A stretch of 64,000 nt of DNA from Frateuria_A sp051900425 (GCF_051900425.1 NZ_JBHZGK010000004.1:186001-250000); one strand, 5' to 3'. Shown: positions 7,950-17,253, counted from the first letter of the stretch. Numbers and translations: made by a program. Notes: generated by a model from the sequence alone, not told the origin.

Positions 7950-9342
7950 GGCGCAGTGGCGGCAGGGGCGGCAGCGTGGCCTTGAGCGTGGCGATGGCGG
8001 CGTCCAGATCGACCGAGGCCGCGTCATTGGAGTCGCGCAGCAACTGCTCCAGCAGCAGGTCCTGCGCCCGCCCGCGCTCGAGCGCGTAGGCGTAGGGCAG
8101 GTGAGTGAAGGTGACCATGCGGTAGCGCGCCATGAAGTGTTCCGGCACCGCCGCCGCCAGGCGCGCGCCAAGCTCGCGTTTGGCCAGGTAGCGCGGGTCC
8201 GCGACCGAGTCGCGCATCTCCACGTAGTTTTCCAGCGCCATCGCCGCGATCGCATCGGCATTCGGCTGGCGGATGCGCTGGAACTGGGCGAAGGCCTCGG
8301 CCGGCTCGCTGCCGTCGAGCAGTCCGGCCAGCACCACGGTGTCCTCGAAACCGCAGTTCATGCCCTGGCCGTGGAAGGGCACGATGGCGTGGGCGGCGTC
8401 GCCCACCAGCAAGGCGCGACCGCCAAGGTGCCAGCGATCGAGATAGAGCGTGGCCAGTGTGCCCACCGGGTGCGCGTCGAAGTCCTCGGCAAAGCCGGGC
8501 AGCAGGGGCAGCAGGTCGGCGAAGTCGTCCCGGAAGAACTGCTCGGCCGCGCGCGCATCCGGGAGGGTTGCGAAGCTCGGGTGCGGTCCCTGCGCAGGCA
8601 GGAACAACGTGACGGTGAAGCTGCCCTCGGTATTGGGCAGGGCGATGCACATGTAGCCGCCACGGGGCCAGATGTGCAGCGCGTTGGGTTCGATCGCGAA
8701 CTGAGCATGGCCGCCACTGTCCCGGAGCAGCGCCGGCGGCAAGCGGGAAGCGGGTGGAATTTCCAGTTCCTTGTAGCCATGTCCCAGCCACTCGGTGCGC
8801 TCGCCCAGCGGATGATGGGCGTTCATCGCCGCGCGGAGGCTGGAGCCGGCGCCGTCAGCGCCAATCAGTACGGGCGCGTCGAGTTCGCGCTCGATCCCGT
8901 CGAGGTCGGCCACGCGCATGCGCCCGGCATTGAAGTCGGCCGATACCAGGCCCTGGCCGAAATGGAAGCGCACGCCGGCTGCTTCGGCCGCATCCAGCAG
9001 CAGCATGTTGAGGCCGCTGCGGGAAACCGACCAGATCACCTCGCTGTCGTCTACGCCATAGCGCTGCAGTCCGCTGCGCCCGTCGGTGGTGTGCACCATG
9101 CGGCCGCGCATCATCACGGCATGCCGCAGCACATCCTCGGCCAGGCCCGCGCTACGCAACGCCTGCAGGCCACGCTCGGCCAGCGCCAGGTTGATCGACC
9201 GGCCACCGGCAAAGCCGGCGACGCGTGGATCCGGACGCTTTTCGAACACGTCCACGGCAAAGCCACGCCGCGCCAATTGCTGGGCCAGCAGCGCGCCGAC
9301 CAGGCCGCCGCCGATCAGGGTGAGGGAGGGTTTGCTGCTCAT
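7942..9342 (-). CDS. kmo: Kynurenine 3-monooxygenase
   Basis: 466 aa FAD-dependent monooxygenase. The N-terminal dinucleotide site is LIGGGLVGALL (GGGLVG at 11-16). Family motifs are GRSINLALAERG and MMRGRMVH, with DSEVIWSVSR nearby, and the second FAD motif is LLVGDAAHAIVPFHGQGMN. It hydroxylates L-kynurenine to 3-hydroxykynurenine in oxygen-dependent tryptophan breakdown. Start ATG 9342 fits the length of bacterial homologues. An ATG at 9381 would add 13 residues. No other kynurenine pathway gene is in the window. Confidence 0.92.
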   Translation of the reverse strand: MSSKPSLTLIGGGLVGALLAQQLARRGFAVDVFEKRPDPRVAGFAGGRSINLALAERGLQALRSAGLAEDVLRHAVMMRGRMVHTTDGRSGLQRYGVDDSEVIWSVSRSGLNMLLLDAAEAAGVRFHFGQGLVSADFNAGRMRVADLDGIERELDAPVLIGADGAGSSLRAAMNAHHPLGERTEWLGHGYKELEIPPASRLPPALLRDSGGHAQFAIEPNALHIWPRGGYMCIALPNTEGSFTVTLFLPAQGPHPSFATLPDARAAEQFFRDDFADLLPLLPGFAEDFDAHPVGTLATLYLDRWHLGGRALLVGDAAHAIVPFHGQGMNCGFEDTVVLAGLLDGSEPAEAFAQFQRIRQPNADAIAAMALENYVEMRDSVADPRYLAKRELGARLAAAVPEHFMARYRMVTFTHLPYAYALERGRAQDLLLEQLLRDSNDAASVDLDAAIATLKATLPPLPPLRHG

Positions 9343-9430
9343 GGGCGATCCGTTGCTTCGCATCGCCGAACTGTTCCGCAAGCGGGGCGGGGTTGCAATG
9401 CTTGCGGCCTTTTCCCTTCTTGGACGTGGC

Positions 9431-9596
9431 TCTGGCTCCCTATCCCCACGGGGAGATGGCTGGGATGAGGGGCCGTTCTTGCGGAGAAGTGGTCGGAACG
9501 AAGTTGTCGGCCGGGCAGCTATGGAGCGGCTCCCCGCGAGCCCCGGCTCCTCATCCCAACCTTCTCCCCGGAGGCAGAACGGGCGAAGGTCGTCCT
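9431..9596. repeat. Palindromic repeat in the kmo-phaR intergenic region
   Basis: The 283-bp gap 9343-9625 has no gene. It contains CCCTATCCCCACGGGGAGATGG and, about 100 bp on, CTCATCCCAACCTTCTCCCC with an intervening GAGGGGCC. This is the CTC(A)CCCAACCCTCTCCCC-type intergenic repeat also found at 54590-55022. No promoter could be assigned with confidence. Confidence 0.6.
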
Positions 9597-9625
9597 GACG
9601 GACGAGCGTCGCTGATAAGACCTGA

Positions 9626-10102
9626 TCAGCCCTTGCGGGTCTTGTTCGGCGGCGTCTGCGCGGCGGCGTCGAGGAAGCCGCGTTGCATCGACTTCCAGGC
9701 GTCCAGGTTGCGCTCGGTCAACTCGTTGAGCATCGACCAGGGCGTCTGCCCCATCAAGCTGTTGAGCTGGGCGCGGAACTGCTGCTGCTGGTCGAGGAAC
9801 ACCTGCAGGCTGCGCTCCAGGTAGGGACCCATGAACCCCTGCAACGAATCGCCGTAGAAGCGGATGATCTGGCTGAGCAGCTGCGGCGACAGCATCGGCT
9901 GTCCCTTCTCCTCGTGCTCGGAGATGATCTGCAACAGCACCGAGCGGGTCAGGTCCTCGCCGCTCTTGGCATCGCGGACCTCGAAGGTTTCGCCGTCCAG
10001 TACCAGCTGACGGACTTCTTCCAGCGTGATGTAGCTGGAGATCTCCGTGTCGTAGAGCCGGCGGTTCGGATACTTCTTGATGATGCGCAGTTTTTGTGCC
10101 AT
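9626..10102 (-). CDS. phaR: Polyhydroxyalkanoate synthesis repressor PhaR
   Basis: 158 aa. The conserved PHB/PHA accumulation regulator DNA-binding domain is at the N-terminus (IIKKYPNRRLYDTEISSYIT, residues 7-26; LEEVRQLVLDG). It is followed by the phasin-binding PHB_acc-type segment and a charged tail ending in PPNKTRKG. It senses PHA granules and represses phasin genes in relatives. No PHA synthase is nearby. ATG 10102 begins MAQKLRIIKKYPN as in homologues. Confidence 0.9.
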   Translation of the reverse strand: MAQKLRIIKKYPNRRLYDTEISSYITLEEVRQLVLDGETFEVRDAKSGEDLTRSVLLQIISEHEEKGQPMLSPQLLSQIIRFYGDSLQGFMGPYLERSLQVFLDQQQQFRAQLNSLMGQTPWSMLNELTERNLDAWKSMQRGFLDAAAQTPPNKTRKG

Positions 10103-10146
10103 GCGGCACACGCTAGCAGAACGTATTGCGCTGCACCAGACATCCA

Positions 10147-10168
10147 TGCTGCACCCGCCGGTGCAGCA
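10147..10168. other. Stem-loop between emrB and phaR
   Basis: A perfect 9-bp stem, TGCTGCACC and GGTGCAGCA, encloses a 4-nt loop. There is no T-tract on the minus strand after the stem, so it is at best a weak terminator for the emr operon. Confidence 0.4.
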
Positions 10169-10190
10169 AAGAAACCCATGCCGCTACGCG

Positions 10191-11747
10191 TCAATGGCCC
10201 ACGGCGCCCCCCGCGCTGCCGAACGGCGGCCGGGCAAACCAGAGGATCGGGATCAGCAGCACGAACAGCACTGCGCAGGCGAGGAAGACGTCGTTCACCG
10301 CCAGGGTCAGCGACTCGCGGGTGACCAGCTGGTTGAGCAGGCCCAGACCCTGCGTGTGCGACAGGCCCATGTGCGATGTCTGCTGGAGGAAGCCGGTGGC
10401 AGCCTGGTGCGTCGCGTCGATGTTCTCGGTCAGCGTGGCGTGGTGCGTCTCGCCCCGGTGCTGCCAGAGCGTCACCGTCACCGCGGTGGACATGCTCGAG
10501 CCCATCGTGCGGCAGAAGTTGGACAGGCCGGTGGCGCTGGCGATCTGCTCCGGCGGCAACCCGGACAGGTAGATCTGGTTGAGCGGGATGAAGAAGCAGG
10601 GGATGGCGATGCCCATTACGAAGCGCGGCCACACCAGCGACGAGAACGAGGCCAGGCTGTTGAAGGTGGAAAACCAGTAGGAGGTGATGGCGAACACGAT
10701 GAACGAGAACGTCACAACGCCGCGCAACTCGAGCCGGTGCAGGTTGCGACCCAGTATCGGCGCCATCAGGAAAGCCAGTACACCCACCGGCGCGGTGGCC
10801 AGGCCTGCCCAGGTGGCTGTGTAGTTGAGCGTCACCTGCAGCCACAGGGGGAACACCACGTTGATGCCGAAGAACGCGAACATGCCGAGCGTCAGGGCGA
10901 TCACGCCCACGGTGAAGTTGCGCTCCTTGAAGAGCGCCAGCTCCACCACCGGATGCTTCGCGTGCAACTCCCATACGATCAGGAACGTCAGGCAGACCAG
11001 CGCCACGATGCCGAGCGTGGTGATCATCGGCGAGGCGAACCAGTCGTTGTCGTTGCCGTTGTCCAGCATGAACTGCAGCGCACCCACGCCGACCACCAGC
11101 AGCCCGAGGCCGACGGCGTCGATCGGTGTCTTGGCGGTCTTGGTCTCGCGCTTGTGCAGCAGGCCCCAGGTGATTACCGCCGCGGCCAGGCCCACCGGAA
11201 GATTGATGTAGAAGATCCACGGCCAGGAGAAGTTATCGGTCAGCCAGCCCCCAAGGATCGGGCCGAAGATCGGCGCCACGACCACGGTCATCGCCCACAG
11301 CGCCAGCGCGATGCCCTGCTTGGCCTTCGGGTAGCTCGACAACAGCAGGGTGAGCGACAGCGCCACCATCGGGCCGGAACCGGCACCTTGCAACAATCGG
11401 GCGATCACCAGCAGCGGCATCGAAGTGGCCAGGCCGCAGACCATGGAGAAGGTGACGAACAGCAGCACCGATACGACGAAGCTGCGTACCTCGCCGAACC
11501 GTCGCGCGATCCAGCCGGTCAACGGCTGCATGATCGCGCTGGCCAGCGCGTAGGAGCTGATCGTCCAGGTGCCTTCGCTCGGACTCACGCCCAGGCTGCC
11601 GGCGATGTGCGGTACCGCCACATTGACGATGGTCATGTCCAGCACTTCCATGAAGGTGCTGAACGCGACGGCGATGGTGAGCAGCACCAGCGCCGCGCCA
11701 TGCAGGGGCGGCAGCGGCGTGTGGGTGTCGTTGGGCGTGGCGGCCAT
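10191..11747 (-). CDS. emrB: DHA2-family multidrug efflux MFS transporter (EmrB/QacA type)
   Basis: 518 aa with about 14 membrane helices. Motif D1 LDMTIVNVAVPHIAGSLG (about residues 36-53), the motif A region GWIARRFGEVR and motif C GAGSGPMVALSL are visible. It exports hydrophobic compounds through the EmrA adaptor and the NodT-type outer membrane channel encoded upstream. ATG 11747 follows the emrA stop by 17 nt. Last gene of the marR-omf-emrA-emrB operon. Confidence 0.9.
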   Translation of the reverse strand: MAATPNDTHTPLPPLHGAALVLLTIAVAFSTFMEVLDMTIVNVAVPHIAGSLGVSPSEGTWTISSYALASAIMQPLTGWIARRFGEVRSFVVSVLLFVTFSMVCGLATSMPLLVIARLLQGAGSGPMVALSLTLLLSSYPKAKQGIALALWAMTVVVAPIFGPILGGWLTDNFSWPWIFYINLPVGLAAAVITWGLLHKRETKTAKTPIDAVGLGLLVVGVGALQFMLDNGNDNDWFASPMITTLGIVALVCLTFLIVWELHAKHPVVELALFKERNFTVGVIALTLGMFAFFGINVVFPLWLQVTLNYTATWAGLATAPVGVLAFLMAPILGRNLHRLELRGVVTFSFIVFAITSYWFSTFNSLASFSSLVWPRFVMGIAIPCFFIPLNQIYLSGLPPEQIASATGLSNFCRTMGSSMSTAVTVTLWQHRGETHHATLTENIDATHQAATGFLQQTSHMGLSHTQGLGLLNQLVTRESLTLAVNDVFLACAVLFVLLIPILWFARPPFGSAGGAVGH

Positions 11748-11764
11748 GGGGAGGGGCCTTCAGG

Positions 11765-12961
11765 TTATTTGGCGGCGCGGGGCAGGTTGGCCTGGATGAT
11801 GCGCTGGGCCTCGTCCTCGGCCTTGCCCATCAGACGGTCATACACGCTCGTTTGCGCGACCGGCTGGTGCGCCGGCGCCTGTGCCAGCACCGGGCCGCGA
11901 TCGTCCGTGATGTCCACGGTCACGTCGGTCGACAAGCCCACGCGAAGTGGGTGCTTGTCCAGTTCCCGGTTGTCCAGCGCGATGCGCACGGGTACGCGCT
12001 GCACCACCTTGATCCAGTTGCCGGTGGCGTTCTGCGCCGGCAGCAGCGAGAAGGCGCTGCCGGTGCCGGCGCCCAGGCCGACGACCTTGCCGTGGTATTC
12101 CACGTCGCCGCCGTAGACGTCGGCCTCGATGGTGGCCGGCTGGCCGATGCGGATGTGCTGCAGCTGGCCCTCCTTGAAGTTGGCGTCGATCCACAAGTCA
12201 TGCAGAGGCACCACCGTCATCAGTTGCTGGCCGGGCGCGATGCTGTTGCCCAGTTGCACGCTGCGCTGGGCCACGTAGCCGGACACGGGCGCCAGGATCG
12301 CGTTGCGCTGCGCGGCGATCCAGGCGGCGCGGAAGTTGGCGCGGGCCTGCAGTACGGCCGGGTTCTCGGCTACGTCGGTGCCTTCGACCGCGGCATGCGC
12401 GGCAGCGGCCTGCGCCTTGGCCGCTTCCAGGCCAGCGCGCGCCTGCGCCACGCCGTCGCGCAGGTGCTGCACGATCTCGGGCGATTCGGCGTGCGCGGTC
12501 AGCAGCGGCAGGTGCCGCTTCAGGTCGGCTTCGAGCTTGTCCAGCTCCAGCCGGCGCGCGGTGACCTGCGCGTCGGCGCCGCTGGCCGAGCTGGTCTGCT
12601 GGCGCACGCCACGCACCGCCTGGGCAAGCGCGCTGCGTGCCTGAGCCAGACGGACCTGGGCGTCGGTCGGGTCCAGCTTCACCAGCACCTGGCCGGCCTC
12701 CACGCGCTGGGTGTCGTCGGCCATGATCGCTACCACGGTGCCGGGCACCTGAGAAGAGATCGTCACCTGGTTGCCGCCGACGTAGGCGTTGTCGGTCTTC
12801 TCGCGATGCGAGAACACGAACAGCCACAACACCAGCCAGACGAGCGCGATCAGGATGAACACGCCTGCGACGATGAGCAGTGCGCGCCTGCGCTTGGCCG
12901 GATTCTTGGCGGCCAGGCCGCTGTCGTTGTCGGCGGACTTGTCGGCTTCAGTGGCGCTCAT
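11765..12961 (-). CDS. emrA: HlyD/EmrA-family membrane fusion protein
   Basis: 398 aa. It has a cytoplasmic N-terminus, one helix (about residues 25-46; ALLIVAGVFILIALVWLVLW), then the EmrA blocks TDNAYVGGNQVTISSQVPGTV, a coiled-coil hairpin (about 100-215) and a lipoyl/beta-barrel segment ending GNWIKVVQRVPVRI. It is the periplasmic bridge of a tripartite efflux pump. It overlaps the end of the outer membrane channel gene by 14 nt. Confidence 0.92.
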   Translation of the reverse strand: MSATEADKSADNDSGLAAKNPAKRRRALLIVAGVFILIALVWLVLWLFVFSHREKTDNAYVGGNQVTISSQVPGTVVAIMADDTQRVEAGQVLVKLDPTDAQVRLAQARSALAQAVRGVRQQTSSASGADAQVTARRLELDKLEADLKRHLPLLTAHAESPEIVQHLRDGVAQARAGLEAAKAQAAAAHAAVEGTDVAENPAVLQARANFRAAWIAAQRNAILAPVSGYVAQRSVQLGNSIAPGQQLMTVVPLHDLWIDANFKEGQLQHIRIGQPATIEADVYGGDVEYHGKVVGLGAGTGSAFSLLPAQNATGNWIKVVQRVPVRIALDNRELDKHPLRVGLSTDVTVDITDDRGPVLAQAPAHQPVAQTSVYDRLMGKAEDEAQRIIQANLPRAAK

Positions 12962-14423
12962 GGTCGGCTCCGGGGGAAGGGGAGTTGGATGCGGTTTCGG
13001 AAGGGGGTTCGCTGCGATAGCCGCCGCCGAGCGCCTTGATCAGCGCCAGGTCGGTGGCCAGCGCCTGTGCACGGAGCTGGGTCTGCGCGTCGCGCTGCTG
13101 CAGCAGGACGAGTTCGGCGGCAAGGCTTTCGCGGCCATCGCGCACGCCCTGGCGCAGGCGGGCCTGGGCGTTGGCGAGCAGGCGCTCGTCTGCGGTCAGT
13201 TGCGCCTGCTGCTGCTCGCGCTGCGCGGCCAACTGCTCGGCCCCCAGCGCCTGGGTGGCGACGTCGCGTGCGGCTGCCAGCACCGTGCTGCGGTACTGCG
13301 CCACCGCGCTGTCGAGCTGCGCGCGACTGAGACCGTAGTTCGCCTCGAGCGCGCCGCCCTCGAAGATGGGAAGGTGCAGCGCGGGCGTCACCGCGAAGAC
13401 GCGGCTGCCAGGCGTGAACAGCTTGCCCATGTCGATGCTGGAAAGGCCGGCCAGCGCGGTGAGGCTGAGGTCCGGGAAGAACTGCGCGCGCGCCACGTCG
13501 GTCTGCTTGAGCGCGGCCTCGACCTGCCAGCGGCTGGCGGCGATGTCGGGGCGTCGGGCGATCAGGTCCAGGCTCGCGTGCTCGGGCAGGCCGGGGGCGA
13601 CGGTCGGCAGCGGACTGGCCTTGAGTTCCGGCAGTTCAGACGGCGATACGCCGAGCAGCGAGGCGAGCACCACGCGGTTGATCCTGGCCGAGCCCTCGAT
13701 GGCGGTGCGCATCTGCCGAAGCTGCGCCAACTGCGCCTGTGCCTGCTCGGCGGTGTCCGCCAGGTCGACGCCCTGGCGTACGCGCAGCTGGGCGATGTGC
13801 AGCAACTGTCCGCCGGCGGCGAGCGACTGGTCGGCGAGCGCCAGCCGCGCCTGGTCCGCCTGCCAGCCGAAGTAGGTGCTGGCAACGGCATATTGGAGGG
13901 CCAGTGCGGCCGCGCTGCGCTGGGCCTCGGCGGCATGCGCCTGGTCCAGCGCCGCTTCGACCGTCGCGCGTTTCTTGCCCCACCAGTCGAAGTCGTACTT
14001 GAGCTGCACGCCCAGATCGGCCTGGCTGTACCAGGTGAAGCCAAGGAACTGCGAAGGAATCAGGCCGTGTTCGCTCATGCGCTGGCGCGCGTACTGCACG
14101 TTGCCGTTGACCGTCAGCCCCATCTGGGCAGCGGCCAGGCGGGCGGACTGCTCGGCGCCCTGCACGCGGCTCTGCGCCAGCGCGAGATCCGGCGCCTGGC
14201 GCAGGGCCCGGTCCATCAGCTCGTCGAGCTGCGGATCGTCGTAGGCGCGCCACCATTGTGCGTTGGGCCAGCCGGCCCGCGCGGCCGTTTCCAGGCCGGC
14301 AAGCGGCACGTCGTCCCGAAGCTGCGGCGGGGACAGCTTCACCGGCGGCGTGGCGCATGCGACCAGTGCCAGCGCGATTGCCGCGGCCAGCGCGGGGCGA
14401 AGGCGGAGCAGGGCAGGTTTCAT
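12948..14423 (-). CDS. NodT-family outer membrane efflux lipoprotein
   Basis: 491 aa. The lipoprotein signal ends LALVACAT (lipobox LVAC). Two OEP repeats follow, with typical blocks WWRAYDDPQLDELMDRAL and LIARRPDIAASRWQVEAALK. It forms the TolC-like exit duct for EmrAB. ATG 14423 overlaps the marR stop as ATGA. The longer open frame upstream is the shadow of marR. Confidence 0.92.
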   Translation of the reverse strand: MKPALLRLRPALAAAIALALVACATPPVKLSPPQLRDDVPLAGLETAARAGWPNAQWWRAYDDPQLDELMDRALRQAPDLALAQSRVQGAEQSARLAAAQMGLTVNGNVQYARQRMSEHGLIPSQFLGFTWYSQADLGVQLKYDFDWWGKKRATVEAALDQAHAAEAQRSAAALALQYAVASTYFGWQADQARLALADQSLAAGGQLLHIAQLRVRQGVDLADTAEQAQAQLAQLRQMRTAIEGSARINRVVLASLLGVSPSELPELKASPLPTVAPGLPEHASLDLIARRPDIAASRWQVEAALKQTDVARAQFFPDLSLTALAGLSSIDMGKLFTPGSRVFAVTPALHLPIFEGGALEANYGLSRAQLDSAVAQYRSTVLAAARDVATQALGAEQLAAQREQQQAQLTADERLLANAQARLRQGVRDGRESLAAELVLLQQRDAQTQLRAQALATDLALIKALGGGYRSEPPSETASNSPSPGADHERH

Positions 14424-14956
14424 GAAGCGTCCTTCGGGGAGGTGGCCTCGTCCAGTTGGTCGAGGTTGTCGGCGAGCTTGCGCAGCAGGCGGCCGAAACT
14501 GCGCTTGTCCGCGTCGTTGAAACCGGCGAATGCCGCGCTCACGCGGGGGAACAGGGGCGGCAGCAGCTTCTGCACGAAGCGACGCCCGGCCGCGGTGATG
14601 CGGATCACCACGCGGCGGCGATCTTCCTCGCTGGCACCGCGCGTGATCAGCCCGCGCTTGACCAGCGCGTTGGCGATGCGCGTCATGTTGGTGGCGCCCT
14701 GCGAGGTGTACTCGCACAGCTCGCCCGGCGTGGAGCTGCCGTCCGGTCGGCTGTAGAGGATCATCAGCGTGAGGAAGTCGCTGTGGTTGACCTTGTGCGG
14801 CTTGAGCGCCTCTTCCACTGCCTCGTCGAACGCGTGGCCGACCATCAACAGCAGGCGGGTGAGGCGGGCTTCGGTGGCGGGCATGTCGGGGATCACCTGG
14901 CTCACGCGGCCAATCCCCTCGTCCATCATCAGGATGCAATCGCTCAGGCGCGCCAT
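14420..14956 (-). CDS. MarR-family transcriptional regulator
   Basis: 178 aa winged-helix protein. The recognition region is TPGELCEYTSQGATNMTRIA followed by LVKRGLITRGASEEDRRRVV, where the DRR wing is clear. Dimerisation helices lie at both ends. As first gene of the operon that encodes the channel, EmrA and EmrB, it probably represses its own pump operon and is released by substrates. Confidence 0.9.
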   Translation of the reverse strand: MARLSDCILMMDEGIGRVSQVIPDMPATEARLTRLLLMVGHAFDEAVEEALKPHKVNHSDFLTLMILYSRPDGSSTPGELCEYTSQGATNMTRIANALVKRGLITRGASEEDRRRVVIRITAAGRRFVQKLLPPLFPRVSAAFAGFNDADKRSFGRLLRKLADNLDQLDEATSPKDAS

Positions 14957-14984
14957 TTCACCAGCTCATATTTCACCAGTGAAC
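14951..14984 (-). promoter_or_regulatory. Candidate MarR operator at the start of the efflux operon
   Basis: A near-palindrome TTCACCAGTGAA (14972-14983, 5-bp arms) lies 16 nt before the marR start. A second half site TTCACCAG is at 14957-14964, overlapping the start codon region. Autoregulation through such sites is usual for marR-emr operons. The assignment here is inference from position and symmetry. Confidence 0.45.
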
Positions 14985-15082
14985 AAAAATAGCGCGGGTG
15001 GAAAACCCAGGCAAGTGCCGCTGGAGGCAAACGGGCGAGACGGGTGCCCCGCCGCGTCGCGGGTCGCGCAGAGGGTGCGTTA

Positions 15083-15925
15083 CTACAGGGAAGGTGGAGG
15101 GGCGAGGCCGAATAGTCGGCAGGCATTTGCCGTGGTGGCGGCGGCGATGGCCTCTGCGGACTCACCGCGCAGTTCGGCGATCGTCCGCAACGTTTCCAGC
15201 ATGCGGACCGGTTCGTTGCGTGCACCCTGATGGCCGGCATTGGGCTGGTCGGGCGCGTCCGTCTCCAGCAGCAGATGGCCGATCGGCATGTTCGCGACCA
15301 GGCTGCGCAGGCGTTTGGCGCGCGGGTAGGTGACCGGGCCACCGATGCCGAGCATGAATCCCATGTCGTAGAGCCGCTCGGCCTGTTGCTCGCTCCCGGC
15401 GAAGCTGTGTACCACCCCGCGCAGGCCGGGAAAGTGCTTGAGGGCGAGCACGACTTCTTCCACCGCCCGGCGCGCATGTACGATCACCGGCAACTCGAAC
15501 TGCTGCGCCAATGCCAATTGTTGTTCGAAGTAGGACTGCTGCTGCTCGCGGTCGAGTGCCTCCACGTAAAAGTCCAACCCGATCTCGCCCAATGCGACCG
15601 CGTCCCCGTGGTGCAGACGTTCGCGCAGCAGTTGCAGGTGCTCGGGCCGGTGTTGCGCAAGGAACAGCGGGTGCAGGCCGTATGCGGGGTAAAGCCCCCG
15701 GTGGCGCTGGCACAACGCCTCGATACGCGGCCAGCTCGCCGCGTCGATGCCCGGAACCACCATCGAACGCACGCCCGCCGCGGCGGCGCAGGCCAATACC
15801 TGCGCACGGTCGCCATCGAAGCTTGCATCGTCGATATGCACGTGGCTGTCGACCAGCCAGGGGGCGGGCAGGGAGGCAGGCGGATGTGAGTGTTCCGTCA
15901 CGCGTTCATCACTTCGGTTGCGCAT
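15083..15925 (-). CDS. TatD-family metal-dependent hydrolase/DNase
   Basis: 280 aa TIM-barrel amidohydrolase. Metal ligands are visible in order: VDSHVHIDD (His28, His30), ALGEIGLDFY (Glu), PVIVHARRA (His), GVVHSFAGS (His) and LLETDAPDQP (Asp). Members are 3'-5' DNases or uncharacterised hydrolases. An internal GTG at codon 9 is an alternative start. It is a single gene with a 114-bp gap to the divergent lipoprotein gene. Confidence 0.88.
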   Translation of the reverse strand: MRNRSDERVTEHSHPPASLPAPWLVDSHVHIDDASFDGDRAQVLACAAAAGVRSMVVPGIDAASWPRIEALCQRHRGLYPAYGLHPLFLAQHRPEHLQLLRERLHHGDAVALGEIGLDFYVEALDREQQQSYFEQQLALAQQFELPVIVHARRAVEEVVLALKHFPGLRGVVHSFAGSEQQAERLYDMGFMLGIGGPVTYPRAKRLRSLVANMPIGHLLLETDAPDQPNAGHQGARNEPVRMLETLRTIAELRGESAEAIAAATTANACRLFGLAPPPSL

Positions 15926-16039
15926 AGGGAAGAATGTCTAGGCCGGATTCAGTATGGCGAAGGTTCAATGGTCCCGCAGGTGAAGGGTGGACGCATGGCG
16001 CGCCCGCCACGCCGCAATGAAACGAAGGAGATGCAAGTC

Positions 16040-16624
16040 ATGAACAGGTTGATGGTCAATGCGCTTCAGGTGGGGATCGCGGCAGCGCTCGCGATGGGCA
16101 TTTCGGCTTGCAACCGCGACGCCAGCGCCGATGCCGGCCTGGCCAATGCCGCGTCCACCGCCCCGGGCGCGGACAATGGCGTCAAGTACGCGCGGGTGGT
16201 CAGCGTCGACCCGATTCGCAAGACGGTGAACAATCCGCGCCAGGTGTGCCATGACGAGGTGGTTACGCATAACGAGCCCCCGAAGGACCAGCACCAGATC
16301 GCCGGCACGGCGATCGGCGCGGTCGCCGGTGGCCTGCTCGGCCACCAGGTCGGCGGCGGCAAGGGCAAGACCCTGGCCACCGTTGCCGGCGCGGTCGCGG
16401 GCGGTTACGCGGGCAAGAAGATTCAGGAGAACCGCCAGGAGGCCAAGGTCACCACCACGACCGAGCGCAAGTGCGAGACGGTCAACGACTCCAGCACCAA
16501 GGTGGTCGGCTACAACGTGCGCTACGAGTACAACGGCGTCACCCGCACCACGCGCATGGACCATGATCCGGGCGATCGCGTGCAGGTGCAGGAGGGCGTC
16601 GTCTCGGTCTCCGACGCGCAGTAA
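16040..16624 (+). CDS. Glycine-zipper 2TM-domain lipoprotein
   Basis: 194 aa. The signal ends at lipobox ISAC (Cys24). A glycine zipper is at about residues 93-131 (GTAIGAVAGGLLGHQVGGGKG then ATVAGAVAGGYAGKKIQE), then a C-terminal beta-rich domain (KVVGYNVRYEYNGVTRTTRM). Such proteins (Rick_17kDa_Anti/SlyB-like) sit in the outer membrane and contribute to envelope integrity. ATG 16040 has GAAGGAG 9 nt upstream. A second, shorter paralogue follows directly. Confidence 0.85.
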   Translation: MNRLMVNALQVGIAAALAMGISACNRDASADAGLANAASTAPGADNGVKYARVVSVDPIRKTVNNPRQVCHDEVVTHNEPPKDQHQIAGTAIGAVAGGLLGHQVGGGKGKTLATVAGAVAGGYAGKKIQENRQEAKVTTTTERKCETVNDSSTKVVGYNVRYEYNGVTRTTRMDHDPGDRVQVQEGVVSVSDAQ

Positions 16625-16699
16625 GCTGACACAACCTATGCGGTCCATGGACGGACCGCACGCGATCATCGACCCCATCCCACATCGAGGAGTCGCGTC

Positions 16700-17185
16700 A
16701 TGTTCAACCGATCCCGCAATGTCGCGCTGGCCGCCGTCCTGGCGAGCAGCCTTGCCCTCGGCGGTTGCGCCACGGGTCCTTACAACAACAATGGCGGCTA
16801 CAACAATGGTGGCTACCAGAGTTCCGGCTACGGCAGTTCCCGCTGCCAGAGCTGCGGTGTGGTGCAGGACGTCCAGCAGGTCTACGTGCAGGACAGCGGC
16901 CACGGCACGTTGGGTGCGGTGATCGGCGCAGTGGCCGGTGGCGTGCTCGGTAACCAGATTGGCAAGGGCGATGGTCGCAAGGCGGCGACGGTCGCCGGCG
17001 CCGTAGCTGGCGGCGTGGTCGGCAATCAGGTCGGCAAGCGTTCGGGCAACGGCGAGATTCCCGCCTGGCGCATCACGGTACGCCTGGACAACGGGCAATA
17101 CGCCACGGTGACGCAGAAGGAAGATCCCGGCCTTCGCGTCGGCGACTACGCGCAAGTTCGCGGCGACCACGTCTACGCCATGTAG
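16700..17185 (+). CDS. Glycine-zipper lipoprotein with Asn/Gly/Tyr-rich and Cys-containing N-terminal linker
   Basis: 161 aa. Lipobox LGGC (Cys23). A short low-complexity linker NNNGGYNNGGYQSSGYGSS (residues 28-46) is followed by RCQSCGVVQDV with two extra cysteines. Then comes the glycine zipper (GAVIGAVAGGVLGNQIGKG and AVAGGVVGNQVGKRSG) and a C-terminal domain that ends VRGDHVYAM. It is a paralogue of the preceding lipoprotein. The start has GAGGAG upstream. Confidence 0.85.
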   Translation: MFNRSRNVALAAVLASSLALGGCATGPYNNNGGYNNGGYQSSGYGSSRCQSCGVVQDVQQVYVQDSGHGTLGAVIGAVAGGVLGNQIGKGDGRKAATVAGAVAGGVVGNQVGKRSGNGEIPAWRITVRLDNGQYATVTQKEDPGLRVGDYAQVRGDHVYAM

Positions 17186-17210
17186 CTACGGACGTATAGA
17201 CGTCCAAAAG

Positions 17211-17236
17211 AAAGGCCCTCTCGCGAGGGCCTTTTT
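17211..17236. terminator. Bidirectional Rho-independent terminator
   Basis: A perfect 10-bp stem (AAAGGCCCTC / GAGGGCCTTT) with loop TCGC is followed by T residues on the plus strand and by a T-rich stretch on the minus strand. It sits between the convergent lipoprotein and SleB-like genes. Confidence 0.9.
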
Positions 17237-17253
17237 ACTGCCGGAAACCTTTG

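Noticed and set aside
12948..14939. A 663-residue frame joining MarR-region DNA to the outer membrane channel
   Set aside because: marR occupies another frame, and the lipoprotein signal at 14423 marks the real start of the channel.
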